Shown in pieces: positions 8,243 to 18,021 of a stretch of DNA of 64,000 nucleotides. Below the pieces are notes generated by a model. The model saw nothing but the letters and a program-made list of their open reading frames with translations, did not search any database and was not told the DNA's origin. The DNA comes from Gammaproteobacteria bacterium (GTDB taxonomy: Bacteria > Pseudomonadota > Gammaproteobacteria > Xanthomonadales > Marinicellaceae). Both the position numbers and the translations under genes were made by a program. The number at the start of each line of letters is the position of its first letter. Within the stretch, counting starts at the first letter, position 1. The stretch lies in the NCBI GenBank assembly GCA_030430025.1, contig JAUIGR010000006.1, positions 33,842 through 97,841 on the forward strand, written 5' to 3'.

Positions 8243-10981
8243 TCAAAGAGTCATAGTCGCTTTCCAATCATCCCATTGTTGAGCTAAACGAGCCTTTTTA
8301 ACAATACATTGATCGATCGATTCGATAGTCTGAGCTAAATAACGAGGGCCTCCTGATAAAGACTCAACGATAGGTTCAAAAAAGGCTTTAAGTTCATCAC
8401 GTTTTTCAGCCGTACAAAAACCTTTGCCGAAAACCGGCAAGCGGCCTTGTACTGAAGTTGACAAACGGCTTTTGATACCATTGATATTGTCTTGTGCCCA
8501 ATGCCATAAGTCGTCTTGTACCTCAGAATCATAAATTTGAGGCCACAATACGCTAAACATCTCATTATTTCGCACATCATCAGTCAAAGACCAGTTACGT
8601 AAAGCCGTCAGTAATTCTGGGTCTTTGGTGGTTGAGATCGCACTGAGCAAATAGTCCCGCCGAATGCCATCAGTGGTCATTTTCAGCAAACTTTTAACAT
8701 GTTCATGAAAACCCTTACCTAAGTTTTCGCCAGCCACCTCCATGGCCGTGCCGATCAAATTAACATCCACGCCTTCCTCATTAATGCGCTTACTTCCCTG
8801 AAAGCCAGTGTATTTTTTCGCTATTGCGATTAAAGAGGCTTGCCATTGACTGTCTTCCACCGTTTGAGCCATAAAACTGATCAAATTTCGCTTCAACTCA
8901 ACCTCAAGCTCAGATAGCTGTTCTCTCTCAAGCACCTGAGTCAAGACACCTTGGTATAATTCCTTTGCTGTTTTTTGTAATAAAATTTTATCTGTATCAG
9001 CAACGATTCGATCATCGAGGTATTTAATGATTGACATAGGTGCTTCAATGATGTCTTTTTCATCAAATTCGATCAGTTGTGGTGCAATAGCAAAAAAATC
9101 AATCAGATTGATTTGATCAGCATCTAATGCAGCAAAAAAACTGTCATTAATGCTCATCATTTCTTTAGTAGTAAAATCATCACTGTGATCATAAAAGGTT
9201 TTCCAATCATCTTCAGTATTGAATCGGTAATAACCACTACCATCAGCATTGGGCATCACATAAGCTGCACAACCAACTCCGGGAAGATCAAACTCCATTG
9301 ATGATTCATCGATCAACCGGCAGTATCGTTGTTGTTCATCTTTAACGGTATAAGTGAAGCAAGCAGGAACCTCCCACATGCGGTTGCGTTGACCCTCGCT
9401 ACCTGCTGGCAAGTAACGACTTTGTCTGACCGCAACAACATTGACACCTTGTTTACAGCTCAATGCCACGTTCAACATGGGAATGCCGTTTTGTTCTAAA
9501 AAGCTATTAAATGATGATTTAATTTGATCAAAAGGCAGATTCTTTGACTTTTCAGCGATGGCGGCAATAAAATCATCAACGTGGGCATTTTTCCATGCAT
9601 GTTTTTGCATGTAGTTTTGTAAACCTTCTTGAAAATCCTCTGGGCCAATGAAGTGATTCATCATATCGAGAACAGCTGCTCCTTTAGAATAAGTAATACC
9701 ATCAAATGCTGAATCAATGTCATGATTACTGGCAATGGGCTGACGAATTTGTCTTGCTGACCGCAAACTGTCGTTACGCATAGCATACACAGCACGTTTC
9801 AAAATAGACTCTTCATAGCCGATGTTTGGATATAGTTTTTGTAATGTCGTATAAGTAATCCAAGTGGCAAAAGCTTCATTCAACCAAATATCATTCCACC
9901 AATAAGGCGTCACATAATTCCCAAACCATTGGTGACCAAGCTCATGGGCATGAATTGATGAAAAGGATTTGATTTGTGAAACTGATGGGTTCTCTCCCAA
10001 TAGCAGGTACTGCTCACGATATGTGATGGCACCCGCATTTTCCATTGCCCCAAAAGTAAAATCTGGCACCGCGATCAAGTCCAATTTGTCATATGGATAA
10101 GGAATTTGAAAATACTCTTCCAAAATTTCTAAGATTTCTTGAGTGTGTTGTAAAGCATATTCAAAATCTGTACCTTTACCTTTAGTAGCAATCCCGCGCA
10201 AGGGCACTGTATGATCGCGCACCGCTGTTGCTGGCAAATCTGGCCACTCAACAATATCAAATTCACCAACAGCGAAAGCTAATAAATAGGTTGGCAATGG
10301 TTCACTGGTAGCAAAGACTGACTTGACATAATCCTGACGCTCTTGACTCAAATTTGTTTTCACCAAGCGTGTATTAGCAACGGTATGCATATTCGCCGGA
10401 GCGGTAATACTGACATCAAATGGCACCTTAAAAGCTGGCTCATCAAAACCGGGGAAAGCCAAACGCGCAGAAACTGCTTCAAATTGTGTGAAAGCATAAT
10501 TTAAACCGTCGTCTGTAACGCGATATAGCCCTTCCAAAGCCTCATTGAATGCCGCGCTGTATTGTACTGTCACTCTGGCTTTACCAACTGGTATGACTTC
10601 ATCAAACGACAACCTAACAACACCACTTTGATCCACTTGTTCATATTTACCAATGTGTTCCTTACCCTTACTATCTAACAGCACAGTCTTAGAAACTGTT
10701 AATAAATTTCCATGAAAATAATAGTGATTTCTTGGTTGATTGATTTGTAGATCTATACTCACTTGTCCAAAAAACTCAGCCAGATCAGGATTAATAGTTA
10801 AATCCAGTTGATAATGGGTAGGCTGCCAGTGCTTCGGCAGTTGCCCTATAGGCGATACATCATACTGCAGATGACTAGCTGACTCAGCTTGATCAATTTG
10901 TGATATCGGCTGATTGCTTTTATGTTGTTTACAACTGACTGATGACAATACCAAAAATATTAATACTATATACTTTTTCAT
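8243..10981 (-). CDS. M1 family aminopeptidase, lipoprotein
   Basis: 912 residues from the ATG at 10981. MKKYIVLIFLVLSSVSC is a lipoprotein signal with Cys at the lipobox, so the enzyme is anchored in the outer or inner membrane facing the periplasm. The M1 hallmarks are complete: FGAMENAGAITY (exopeptidase GAMEN motif, residues about 320) and HELGHQW...WLNEAFATW near residue 345, giving the HExxH-18-E zinc site. A long C-terminal helical region follows, as in PepN/ERAP-type enzymes. Aminopeptidases of this class trim N-terminal residues from peptides, here probably imported or cell-wall-released peptides. The upstream ATG (11011) is rejected because it would bury the signal peptide; TAAGAG sits 8 nt before the chosen start. 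It is divergent from another M1 gene at 11157. Confidence 0.92.
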   Translation of the reverse strand: MKKYIVLIFLVLSSVSCKQHKSNQPISQIDQAESASHLQYDVSPIGQLPKHWQPTHYQLDLTINPDLAEFFGQVSIDLQINQPRNHYYFHGNLLTVSKTVLLDSKGKEHIGKYEQVDQSGVVRLSFDEVIPVGKARVTVQYSAAFNEALEGLYRVTDDGLNYAFTQFEAVSARLAFPGFDEPAFKVPFDVSITAPANMHTVANTRLVKTNLSQERQDYVKSVFATSEPLPTYLLAFAVGEFDIVEWPDLPATAVRDHTVPLRGIATKGKGTDFEYALQHTQEILEILEEYFQIPYPYDKLDLIAVPDFTFGAMENAGAITYREQYLLLGENPSVSQIKSFSSIHAHELGHQWFGNYVTPYWWNDIWLNEAFATWITYTTLQKLYPNIGYEESILKRAVYAMRNDSLRSARQIRQPIASNHDIDSAFDGITYSKGAAVLDMMNHFIGPEDFQEGLQNYMQKHAWKNAHVDDFIAAIAEKSKNLPFDQIKSSFNSFLEQNGIPMLNVALSCKQGVNVVAVRQSRYLPAGSEGQRNRMWEVPACFTYTVKDEQQRYCRLIDESSMEFDLPGVGCAAYVMPNADGSGYYRFNTEDDWKTFYDHSDDFTTKEMMSINDSFFAALDADQINLIDFFAIAPQLIEFDEKDIIEAPMSIIKYLDDRIVADTDKILLQKTAKELYQGVLTQVLEREQLSELEVELKRNLISFMAQTVEDSQWQASLIAIAKKYTGFQGSKRINEEGVDVNLIGTAMEVAGENLGKGFHEHVKSLLKMTTDGIRRDYLLSAISTTKDPELLTALRNWSLTDDVRNNEMFSVLWPQIYDSEVQDDLWHWAQDNINGIKSRLSTSVQGRLPVFGKGFCTAEKRDELKAFFEPIVESLSGGPRYLAQTIESIDQCIVKKARLAQQWDDWKATMTL

Positions 10982-11156
10982 AGGGGAAACTCTTAATCTA
11001 TCTAAAGTCAAAGAAAAACCATCGTAAAAGTCGCAGCAAATGTGCCAAAAAATATCATTTATTTTGATCGAGTGTTTTCATAGGCAATAAAAACCAACCC
11101 CAAATCGCTGATTTTCGGTTAGTATATCCTCCTCTTGCCACTATTTAAACTGCATT

Positions 11157-13013
11157 ATGCTCAGACTGCTTGGAATCATCTTATTACTCAATACAACAAT
11201 CAATGCCCATGCGCATCCAGACCCTCATTCTTTTGCTAATTCTGACGCTGTTAGGATCACTGAGATGACGCTCAATTTAGAAGTCAATTTCAAGAAACAG
11301 CAACTCCAAGGCAGTAATACCTTCCGCTACCAAATCATCACACCAGACAGTCAAGAAATCATTCTCGATACCCGTGACTTAAATATCAAAAAAGTAACCT
11401 ACCAATCCGACCAAAACAGTGGCAAACTAAAATGGGAATTACGCACTAAACAAGATAACCTTGGTCAGGCCTTAGTAATTCAATTACCTGAACATATAGC
11501 TGACATTACGGTTCATTATCATACCCAACCACAGGCATCTGGATTGCAGTGGCTTGATGCAGAGCAAACAGCTGGTAAAAAGCACCCCTTTTTATTTTCA
11601 CAATCACAAGCCATTCACGCTCGCAGTTGGCTGCCCCTACAAGATACACCATCAGTTAGAACGCCCTATCAAGCAATCATCAAAGCACCAGAAAATTTGC
11701 GAGTGGTGATGAGTGCACAAAATCAAGCAGAGAGGTCAACAGATGGTGTCTATCAATTTAAGATGCCACAGCCGATACCTTCCTATTTGATAGCCATAGC
11801 TGTAGGAGACCTGGAATACAAAAAAATCAGTGAACATGTAGCACTTTACAGTGAAGCCAACTATCTAGATAAGGCAGCCTATGAGTTTGCTTTGACCGAA
11901 CAAATGATCAAAGAAGCAGAAGCATTGTATGGCCCCTATCGATGGGGTGATTATGACTTATTGGTGTTACCACCCAGCTTTCCGTTTGGCGGCATGGAAA
12001 ACCCCCGTCTCTCATTCATAACACCCACCATTATAGCCGGCGATCGTTCTCTCGATTCATTAATTGCTCACGAACTGGCGCACTCTTGGTCTGGCAATTT
12101 AGTAACCAATGCCAGCTGGCGTGATCTATGGCTTAATGAAGGATTTACCTCTTATTTTGAAGCGCGCATCACAGAAGCTGTTCACGGTACTGACCGGATG
12201 AAAATGGAAGCTGCATTGAATTTACAAAGCCTTAAAGCCGAAATGGCTGATATGGAACCACACCTACAAGCTTTGGTTGTCACTGAAAACATTAAAGATC
12301 CAGATGATGTTTTTAGCAGTGTGGCTTACGATAAAGGCCGCTTTTTTCTGGAGTGGCTGGAAACAAAAGTCGGGCGGCTCACATTTGATCAATTCCTGAA
12401 CCAATACTTTGATCACTTTGCTTTTCAAAGCATTTCAACAGAACAATTCCTCAGTTATCTTGATCAGCACTTGATCAAGCCCAGTAATGGTAAGATCAAG
12501 ATGAGTGCTGTGAAAGATTGGATATACGAGCCTGGATTGCCCGCCGATTTACCTGTACCAACGACTCGAAAATTCAAAGTCATTGATGCGCAGCTTAAAG
12601 GCTTGATACTGAATCATCAAAATTTAAGCAAAATTAAAACCACTGACTGGACCACACAAGAGTGGTTACATTTTCTCAAAGCCCTGCCAGCCAATTTGTC
12701 ACAAGATCAAATGACATCGTTAGACCAAGTATTTAAGTTCACAGAAGCACAAAATGCAGAAATAGCACACGTTTGGCTGTTAATGGCCATCAACAACGAC
12801 TATCAACCTGCCTTTGGCAAACTCATTCACTATTTGCAAAACATTGGCCGAATGAAACTCATTGTGCCATTATATGAAACCATGGCCGAATCAGAAAAAC
12901 ACCTATCACTAGGAGAAAAGATCTATAAAGCGGCACGCTCTGGGTACCACAATTTAGCACGGTTTAAAATAGATCCGCTGTTTCCTTCTCTCAGTGAACA
13001 ACAAGAACAATGA
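11157..13013 (+). CDS. M1 family metallopeptidase, leukotriene A4 hydrolase-like, exported
   Basis: 618 residues, close to the usual 600-620 of the LTA4H-like group. A signal peptide (MLRLLGIILLLNTTINAHA) is visible. FGGMENPRLSFITP (about 277) is the GxMEN motif in the form typical of LTA4H/aminopeptidase B, and HELAHSW...WLNEGFTSYFE (about 303) completes the zinc site. The C-terminal helical domain matches the LTA4H-type armadillo fold in position. It probably removes N-terminal residues from peptides in the periplasm. It overlaps the carbonic anhydrase gene by four bases (ATGA), so the two are translationally coupled. Confidence 0.92.
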   Translation: MLRLLGIILLLNTTINAHAHPDPHSFANSDAVRITEMTLNLEVNFKKQQLQGSNTFRYQIITPDSQEIILDTRDLNIKKVTYQSDQNSGKLKWELRTKQDNLGQALVIQLPEHIADITVHYHTQPQASGLQWLDAEQTAGKKHPFLFSQSQAIHARSWLPLQDTPSVRTPYQAIIKAPENLRVVMSAQNQAERSTDGVYQFKMPQPIPSYLIAIAVGDLEYKKISEHVALYSEANYLDKAAYEFALTEQMIKEAEALYGPYRWGDYDLLVLPPSFPFGGMENPRLSFITPTIIAGDRSLDSLIAHELAHSWSGNLVTNASWRDLWLNEGFTSYFEARITEAVHGTDRMKMEAALNLQSLKAEMADMEPHLQALVVTENIKDPDDVFSSVAYDKGRFFLEWLETKVGRLTFDQFLNQYFDHFAFQSISTEQFLSYLDQHLIKPSNGKIKMSAVKDWIYEPGLPADLPVPTTRKFKVIDAQLKGLILNHQNLSKIKTTDWTTQEWLHFLKALPANLSQDQMTSLDQVFKFTEAQNAEIAHVWLLMAINNDYQPAFGKLIHYLQNIGRMKLIVPLYETMAESEKHLSLGEKIYKAARSGYHNLARFKIDPLFPSLSEQQEQ

Positions 13014-13609
13014 AGCAACTGGACGCCCTTCAAGCTCTAGCCGCACTTAAACAAGGCAACCAACGATTTGTCAAAGCTAAGTCCTTGCATTCAGGTATGA
13101 CCTTGCTCGAAAAACAGCGTGCCCATGCTTCAGGACAAAAACCTTTTGCTATCATTCTTGGATGTTCAGATTCCCGTGTACCAGCTGAAATTGTTTTTGA
13201 TCAGGGAGTGGGTGATTTATTCGTGATTCGCGTTGCTGGCAATGTGGTTGCACCTTCTCAAATCGGCAGCATTGAATATGCCATTGAAATGTTTGAAACG
13301 GCACTTATCGTTGTTTTAGGACATTCACATTGTGGTGCTGTACAAGCCACACTAGAGGCAATGGCCGACCCTAACAGCACACGATCATTGAACATTGATG
13401 CTATTGTCAAAAGAATCAAGCCAGCCATTGCTCCTCTTAATTTGACCATTGACGAATGTCAGCAGGCGGTTGAAGTCAACATCAAACACTCTGTTGCGCA
13501 ATTAGAAACACAATCTGACATTATCGCCCAAAAACTCACAAACAAAGAGGTCAATATCATCGGTGCTTGCTACGATTTGTTTACTGGCCGTATCCATTTT
13601 ATGGAATAA
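13010..13609 (+). CDS. can: Beta-class carbonic anhydrase
   Basis: 199 residues, typical length. The zinc ligands and catalytic dyad are all present: GCSDSRVPAEIVFD (Cys and the Asp-Arg pair) and GHSHCGAVQA (His and Cys). The enzyme interconverts CO2 and bicarbonate, supplying bicarbonate for carboxylases and pH balance. N-terminal LQALAALKQGNQRFV fits the helical arm of the family, and no export signal is seen, so it is cytoplasmic. The start overlaps the stop of the M1 peptidase gene upstream by 4 bp. The 3' end is followed by a short inverted-repeat element that can act as terminator. The symbol is by family; paralogues elsewhere are possible. Confidence 0.9.
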   Translation: MKQLDALQALAALKQGNQRFVKAKSLHSGMTLLEKQRAHASGQKPFAIILGCSDSRVPAEIVFDQGVGDLFVIRVAGNVVAPSQIGSIEYAIEMFETALIVVLGHSHCGAVQATLEAMADPNSTRSLNIDAIVKRIKPAIAPLNLTIDECQQAVEVNIKHSVAQLETQSDIIAQKLTNKEVNIIGACYDLFTGRIHFME

Positions 13610-13617
13610 TCAAAACC

Positions 13618-13657
13618 AACCCTGAAAAAGTCCATCCTGGCTTTTTTCAGGTTCGAC
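13618..13657 (+). repeat. Short copy of the dispersed inverted-repeat element between convergent genes
   Basis: CCTGAAAAAGTCCATCCTGG runs into CTTTTTTCAGGTTCGAC, so the ends CCTGAAAAA and TTTTTTCAGG pair. The termini match those of the 316-bp element at 37767-38082, with the interior lost. It lies exactly between the convergent stops at 13609 and 13662 and has T-runs on both strands, so it can serve as a bidirectional terminator. Confidence 0.75.
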
Positions 13658-13661
13658 ATAA

Positions 13662-14816
13662 TTATATGTTCAATAGCTGTTGAAGTATCTGATCACTGAG
13701 AAAAAATCCTTTAGTAGTCAGTTCAAATGTTTGTTGATCCATTGTAAACCAACCTTGATCAGTTAATTCCTCCAATGACTCCATAGCAAATACACGACTC
13801 AAACCAGTAGTTGATTCAAAATGTGACCACCTGATGGGTTCTTTAATCCTTAAATGATTGAGAAAGAATTCAAACAACAAGTTGGCTTCATCTACCTTGT
13901 TAAATTCCATTAAGCGTTCAGTTGATTTGGCTAGTTTTAAATATTGTGTCGGATGTTTTTGTTTAATACCACGCCACACCTCTCCTGAATTTCCCATACT
14001 GATTTTGCTGTGAGCACCTGCACCAATCCCTAGATAATCTCCAAAACGCCAATAATTTAAATTGTGCTGGCTTTTAAACCCTTCACGAGCATAGGCGGAC
14101 ACTTCATAATGTTCGAAACCTGCTGCTTTAATCAGCTGTTGTCCTTGCAAGTACATATCATATAAAAGTTCTTCATCAGGTAAATATTGCGGTGTTTTAA
14201 CAGCAAATAAAGTATTCTCCTCAATAGTTAATTGGTAATAAGAAACATGACTGGAAGACAGTGCCAACAGTTGCATCAGATCTATTTTAGCCGCCTCCAG
14301 GTCTTGTCCAGGCAAACCAAACATCATATCTACATTGAAGTTATCAAACCCTGCCTTTTTAGCTAAACTAACAGCACAAACTGCTTGCTCAGCACTGTGT
14401 ATCCGGCCCAACTTTTTTAACTGTTGATCATCCAATGATTGAATCCCGAAAGACAATCGATTGATACCCGCCTCACGATAAATTGCTAAATCATCAAATT
14501 CCTGAGAACCAGGATTAGCTTCCATGGTGATTTCAATATCAGGCTTAAATGGCAATAATGCCCTGATGCGGCTTAATAATTGTCGCATCATCTTTCCTGA
14601 AAACAAACTCGGAGTTCCTCCACCCATGAATACAGCACTCACCGTTCGACCCCAAACCTGGAGTAAGTCTTGCTCTAGGTCTGCAATCAATGCATCAATG
14701 TAATCCTGCTGTTGTAGTTCCGTTTTTAGTTCATGTGAATTGAAATCACAATATGGACACTTTTTGACACACCACGGAAAATGTATGTATAAACTCAAAG
14801 GGGGGGGCACTAACAT
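13662..14816 (-). CDS. hemW: HemW, radical SAM haem chaperone
   Basis: 384 residues. The N-terminus LSLYIHFPWCVKKCPYCDFN has the radical-SAM CxxxCxxC cluster with the extra Phe/Asn of HemW. VFMGGGTPSLFS, ITMEANPGS and RLSFGIQSLDD follow in the expected order, as does the HemN_C-type region near the end. HemW binds haem and a 4Fe-4S cluster and is thought to deliver haem to respiratory proteins; it is not the anaerobic coproporphyrinogen oxidase. The ATG at 14816 is preferred over the one at 14825: it lies in a TGATG overlap with the rdgB stop and gives the same 10-residue lead to LSLY as the E. coli protein. An 8-C run encodes Pro codons 4-6 and is in frame. Confidence 0.92.
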   Translation of the reverse strand: MLVPPPLSLYIHFPWCVKKCPYCDFNSHELKTELQQQDYIDALIADLEQDLLQVWGRTVSAVFMGGGTPSLFSGKMMRQLLSRIRALLPFKPDIEITMEANPGSQEFDDLAIYREAGINRLSFGIQSLDDQQLKKLGRIHSAEQAVCAVSLAKKAGFDNFNVDMMFGLPGQDLEAAKIDLMQLLALSSSHVSYYQLTIEENTLFAVKTPQYLPDEELLYDMYLQGQQLIKAAGFEHYEVSAYAREGFKSQHNLNYWRFGDYLGIGAGAHSKISMGNSGEVWRGIKQKHPTQYLKLAKSTERLMEFNKVDEANLLFEFFLNHLRIKEPIRWSHFESTTGLSRVFAMESLEELTDQGWFTMDQQTFELTTKGFFLSDQILQQLLNI

Positions 14817-15412
14817 CAGCACCATTCAGCTGATAATTGTTTTGACAATAACGCCACCGCCTGTCCACGATGAGATAAAGTTTGTTTAACCTCTTTTGAT
14901 AATTCTGCCGCCGTCATTTGTTCACTGGGTACATAGAAAATCGGATCATATCCAAAACCTTGCGTTCCTACAGGAACTTTTGCAATTTCACCTGCCCAAG
15001 AGGCTGTGGCGATGACTGGCAAGGGATCTTCAGCATGACGCAGATACACCAGGACACAACAAAACTGAGCTTGTCGATCATCTTCATCCTCCAAAGCCAA
15101 CAACATCTTTTTTATGTTTTCCTCAGAGCTGGCACCCACTCCTGCATAACGCGCAGTACGGACACCAGGCTCATCATTCAACGCCTTGACCATCAATCCA
15201 GAATCATCAGCAATGCAGGGCAAACCAGAAAGTGAAGCCGCATGTCTGGCTTTGATGATGGCGTTTTCCACAAATGTACTGCCCGTTTCAGCCACTTCAT
15301 ATTTTTTAGCTTTGGGCTGAGGCAGCAAAACCACATTGAGCGGTTGCAAGGCACTTTGTAACTCAACAAGCTTACCCTGATTACCACTAGCCAACATGAT
15401 TTTCATAGTCAT
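14816..15412 (-). CDS. rdgB: XTP/dITP pyrophosphatase RdgB
   Basis: 198 residues. [16 protein letters not shown] at the start is the Ham1/RdgB phosphate-binding signature (SGNxxKLxE). [28 protein letters not shown] and GFGYDPIFY are all family motifs. The enzyme hydrolyses XTP, ITP and dITP to monophosphates and keeps deaminated purines out of nucleic acids. It overlaps rph by ATGA at 15409-15412, which supports the first ATG as start, and overlaps hemW by TGATG, so rph-rdgB-hemW is one translationally coupled operon, a common order in gammaproteobacteria. Confidence 0.95.
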   Translation of the reverse strand: MTMKIMLASGNQGKLVELQSALQPLNVVLLPQPKAKKYEVAETGSTFVENAIIKARHAASLSGLPCIADDSGLMVKALNDEPGVRTARYAGVGASSEENIKKMLLALEDEDDRQAQFCCVLVYLRHAEDPLPVIATASWAGEIAKVPVGTQGFGYDPIFYVPSEQMTAAELSKEVKQTLSHRGQAVALLSKQLSAEWC

Positions 15413-16125
15413 TGTACCAATGCCATTTGCTGAAAATGCATGAGTTCGCGGATTCCTTTCTCTGCCAAATCAAGCATCACATTCAACTCATCTCGCCTAA
15501 AAGCATGTCCTTCAGCAGTCCCCTGAACTTCAATAAAATGACCTCCATCATTCATTACTACATTCATATCAGTTTCAGCTTCTGAATCTTCTGGATAATC
15601 TAGATCCAAAACCGGTTGATTATTGTAAATACCTACCGATACAGCTGCGATGATCCCATGGATTGGAGTGTGTTTGAGCATACCATTTTTCATCATGTAG
15701 TCAATGGCATCATGCAAAGCAACATAGGCACCTGTAATTGAGGCAGTTCGAGTGCCTCCATCAGCTTGTAGAACATCGCAATCAACAGTAATCATGTATT
15801 CACCCAATGCCCTCAAATCAACAACGGACCTCAATGAACGTGCAATCAGACGAGAAATTTCAAGAGTCCTACCACCTTGCTTTCCTTTACTCGCTTCTCT
15901 TTGCATTCTAGAATGGGTGGATCTAGGCAACATACCATATTCAGCAGTCACCCATCCCTGACCCTTACCACGAAGCCAACCTGGCAATCGATCATCAACA
16001 GTAGCATTACACAATACTTTGGTGTTACCACAAGAAATTAACACCGAACCTTCAGCATGGATGGTGTGATGCCGCTCTATCTTTACTTTACGTAATTGAT
16101 TTGGATCCCTATTTGAAGGTCTCAT
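15409..16125 (-). CDS. rph: Ribonuclease PH
   Basis: 238 residues, full length. [20 protein letters not shown] is the RNase PH start. [19 protein letters not shown], the Arg-rich [39 protein letters not shown] and [19 protein letters not shown] are diagnostic phosphate- and RNA-binding stretches. It is a phosphorolytic 3'-5' exoribonuclease that trims tRNA 3' ends. It is first gene of the rph-rdgB-hemW operon and is divergent from the small membrane protein at 16261, so the 135-bp gap holds promoters in both directions. Confidence 0.96.
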   Translation of the reverse strand: MRPSNRDPNQLRKVKIERHHTIHAEGSVLISCGNTKVLCNATVDDRLPGWLRGKGQGWVTAEYGMLPRSTHSRMQREASKGKQGGRTLEISRLIARSLRSVVDLRALGEYMITVDCDVLQADGGTRTASITGAYVALHDAIDYMMKNGMLKHTPIHGIIAAVSVGIYNNQPVLDLDYPEDSEAETDMNVVMNDGGHFIEVQGTAEGHAFRRDELNVMLDLAEKGIRELMHFQQMALVQ

Positions 16126-16260
16126 AACATTTTTGATATAAAAAGTGATATTTTACAGCCCCAAGATAATACAAGAAACCACAACGATGCTTTTTCATGA
16201 TCTATGAAAACAGTATAATAATTTGCTAAACTATATTTTTTAATCTATACGGGGTAATTT

Positions 16261-16677
16261 ATGTTTTGGGTTTTAATCATAACCTTATTGACTTTAGGAC
16301 TGGTGGCAGCAGCAAATAAAATTGAATCACTGATTCCTGCAAGTAAACAACTCACTGATTTTTTAAAACAGGCGGAAGGTTGGATAGGCGTGGTATCAGT
16401 AGGGCTATCAATTTACTGGTTGATTTTAGTACTGAGCGACTTGAGTATCTTAATCAAATATGCCTTTTTACGTTTCATCATCTCTTTAGCATGTATTGCC
16501 ATCATGTTCTTACTGGGTTTATTGCTATCACAAACCCTGCTACGTTCATGGTTTGGCAGCAACGAAAAGGTTGTGGACATAATCACCAAAATCAGTAATT
16601 TTTCGGCACCATTAAAAGAACCTTTAGGCTTACTGGCCATTGTATTGTCGTTGGTCAACCTAGGCCTGGCCTTATAA
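16261..16677 (+). CDS. Small integral membrane protein, unknown function
   Basis: 138 residues with four hydrophobic segments: FWVLIITLLTLGLVAAA, WIGVVSVGLSIYWLILVL, RFIISLACIAIMFLLGLLL and GLLAIVLSLVNLGLAL. The short loops are lysine-poor and no catalytic motif stands out. GGGG lies 8-11 nt before the ATG. It is a monocistronic gene followed by a strong terminator. I do not recognise the family; its separation from neighbours gives no functional clue. Confidence 0.7.
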   Translation: MFWVLIITLLTLGLVAAANKIESLIPASKQLTDFLKQAEGWIGVVSVGLSIYWLILVLSDLSILIKYAFLRFIISLACIAIMFLLGLLLSQTLLRSWFGSNEKVVDIITKISNFSAPLKEPLGLLAIVLSLVNLGLAL

Positions 16678-16690
16678 AATCAACCTGACA

Positions 16691-16725
16691 ACTGACATTG
16701 CCTATCTCTGACAGGCAATGTCAGT
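16691..16725. terminator. Bidirectional terminator between convergent genes
   Basis: ACTGACATTGCCT and AGGCAATGTCAGT are perfect 13-nt complements around a 9-nt loop. It sits between the small membrane protein stop (16677) and the pit stop (16760). Confidence 0.85.
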
Positions 16726-16759
16726 CCATATTCTAATAAAACCACTAGCAGTCTATAAA

Positions 16760-18010
16760 TTAGCCAAGCAACGTTTTAAGAATATAAAAGAAAACAATAG
16801 AAAGGGATGCTCCGGCTGGAATAGTGACTATCCAAGAAGCAAAGATATTTCTGACTACTGTTAGGTCAATCGCAGTAATACCTCGAGCCATTCCCACACC
16901 CAAAACAGCCCCTACCAAAGTCTGTGTAGTTGAAATAGGCATTCCAGTACCAGAGGCTACCACAATGGTAGAAGAAGCTGCCAACTCTGCAGCAAAACCT
17001 CGGGAAGGGGTCAAATGTGTGATCTTTTGGCCCACAGTACGAATGACCCGTACACCAAAAGTCGCCAAACCAATGACAATTCCAATGCCACCAAGTAGCA
17101 AGATCCATGTCTCAATACCTGCAGTAGCCGCCACTACTCCAGTCTTAGCGGTAGAAACAACAGCAGCCAAAGGACCTATGGCATTGGCGACATCATTAGA
17201 ACCATGAGCAAAAGCCAAACCACTGGCTGTAATCACCATCAACACACCAAACACTTTTTCCACAGTGTGAAAATGAAAGTCTTTTTCTTTTTCTTTATCG
17301 ACCTTAATCCTAGAAACAAATAAAGCACCTACAATAGCAACCAAAACCCCTGAAATAGCAGCAAACATGTAAGCCTCTGCATCACCCAAATTCAAGCCCA
17401 CATGTTTCAAACCTTTCTTAATGGTCACCAAAGTTAAAATAAATGCCGTAATAAACATATAAACAGGCACATAACGTTTAGCTCGTTCTAACGGTTTTTT
17501 ACGCTTGAGAATCAGATGATGTACCGATTGGAAGATTAAGAAAGCCAAAATACCAGCAATCAATGGTGTGACGATCCAAGATAAAACAATATCAACCACC
17601 TTGTCCCATTTGATGGCCTCTGTACCAATTCCCACAGCAGCAAAACCAACTACTGCACCAACTATCGAATGAGTAGTTGATACCGGCCAGCCACGATGAG
17701 AAGCGATTAACAGCCATAAACCAGCAGCCAACAAAGCAGAAAGCATACCAAATATCAACAACTCAGGATTACCGGAAATCGCACTGGAGTCGATGATCCC
17801 TTTGCGAATCGTTGAGGTCACTTCACCACCAGCTAATACGGCTCCTGAAAACTCAAATACTGCAGCAATTATGATCGCTTGTTTGATAGTGATTGCTCGA
17901 GAACCCACAGATGTCGCCATGGCATTAGCCACATCATTGGCTCCGATTCCCCAGGCCATAAAAACTCCAAAAATTCCGGCCAAAATAATGTAAGTCAGTT
18001 GATGGTCCAT
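16760..18010 (-). CDS. pit: PiT family inorganic phosphate transporter
   Basis: 416 residues, highly hydrophobic. The duplicated PiT signatures are present: GANDVANAMATSVGSRAI at the N-terminal half and GSNDVANAIGPLAAVVST in the C-terminal half, together with WPVSTTHSIVGAVVG and MPISTTQTLVGAVLG. The two inverted halves flank a charged cytoplasmic loop (KVDKEKEKDFHFHT). The protein imports metal-phosphate in symport with protons or sodium at the inner membrane. It follows the PhoU-like gene by 11 bp, the usual PhoU-like/PiT pair. Confidence 0.95.
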   Translation of the reverse strand: MDHQLTYIILAGIFGVFMAWGIGANDVANAMATSVGSRAITIKQAIIIAAVFEFSGAVLAGGEVTSTIRKGIIDSSAISGNPELLIFGMLSALLAAGLWLLIASHRGWPVSTTHSIVGAVVGFAAVGIGTEAIKWDKVVDIVLSWIVTPLIAGILAFLIFQSVHHLILKRKKPLERAKRYVPVYMFITAFILTLVTIKKGLKHVGLNLGDAEAYMFAAISGVLVAIVGALFVSRIKVDKEKEKDFHFHTVEKVFGVLMVITASGLAFAHGSNDVANAIGPLAAVVSTAKTGVVAATAGIETWILLLGGIGIVIGLATFGVRVIRTVGQKITHLTPSRGFAAELAASSTIVVASGTGMPISTTQTLVGAVLGVGMARGITAIDLTVVRNIFASWIVTIPAGASLSIVFFYILKTLLG

Positions 18011-18021
18011 TCAATTTCTCC

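Noticed and set aside
14800..14807. 8-C run at the start of hemW as a possible frameshift
   Set aside because: The frame is intact through it and gives the expected Pro-Pro-Pro N-terminus, so no break is present.
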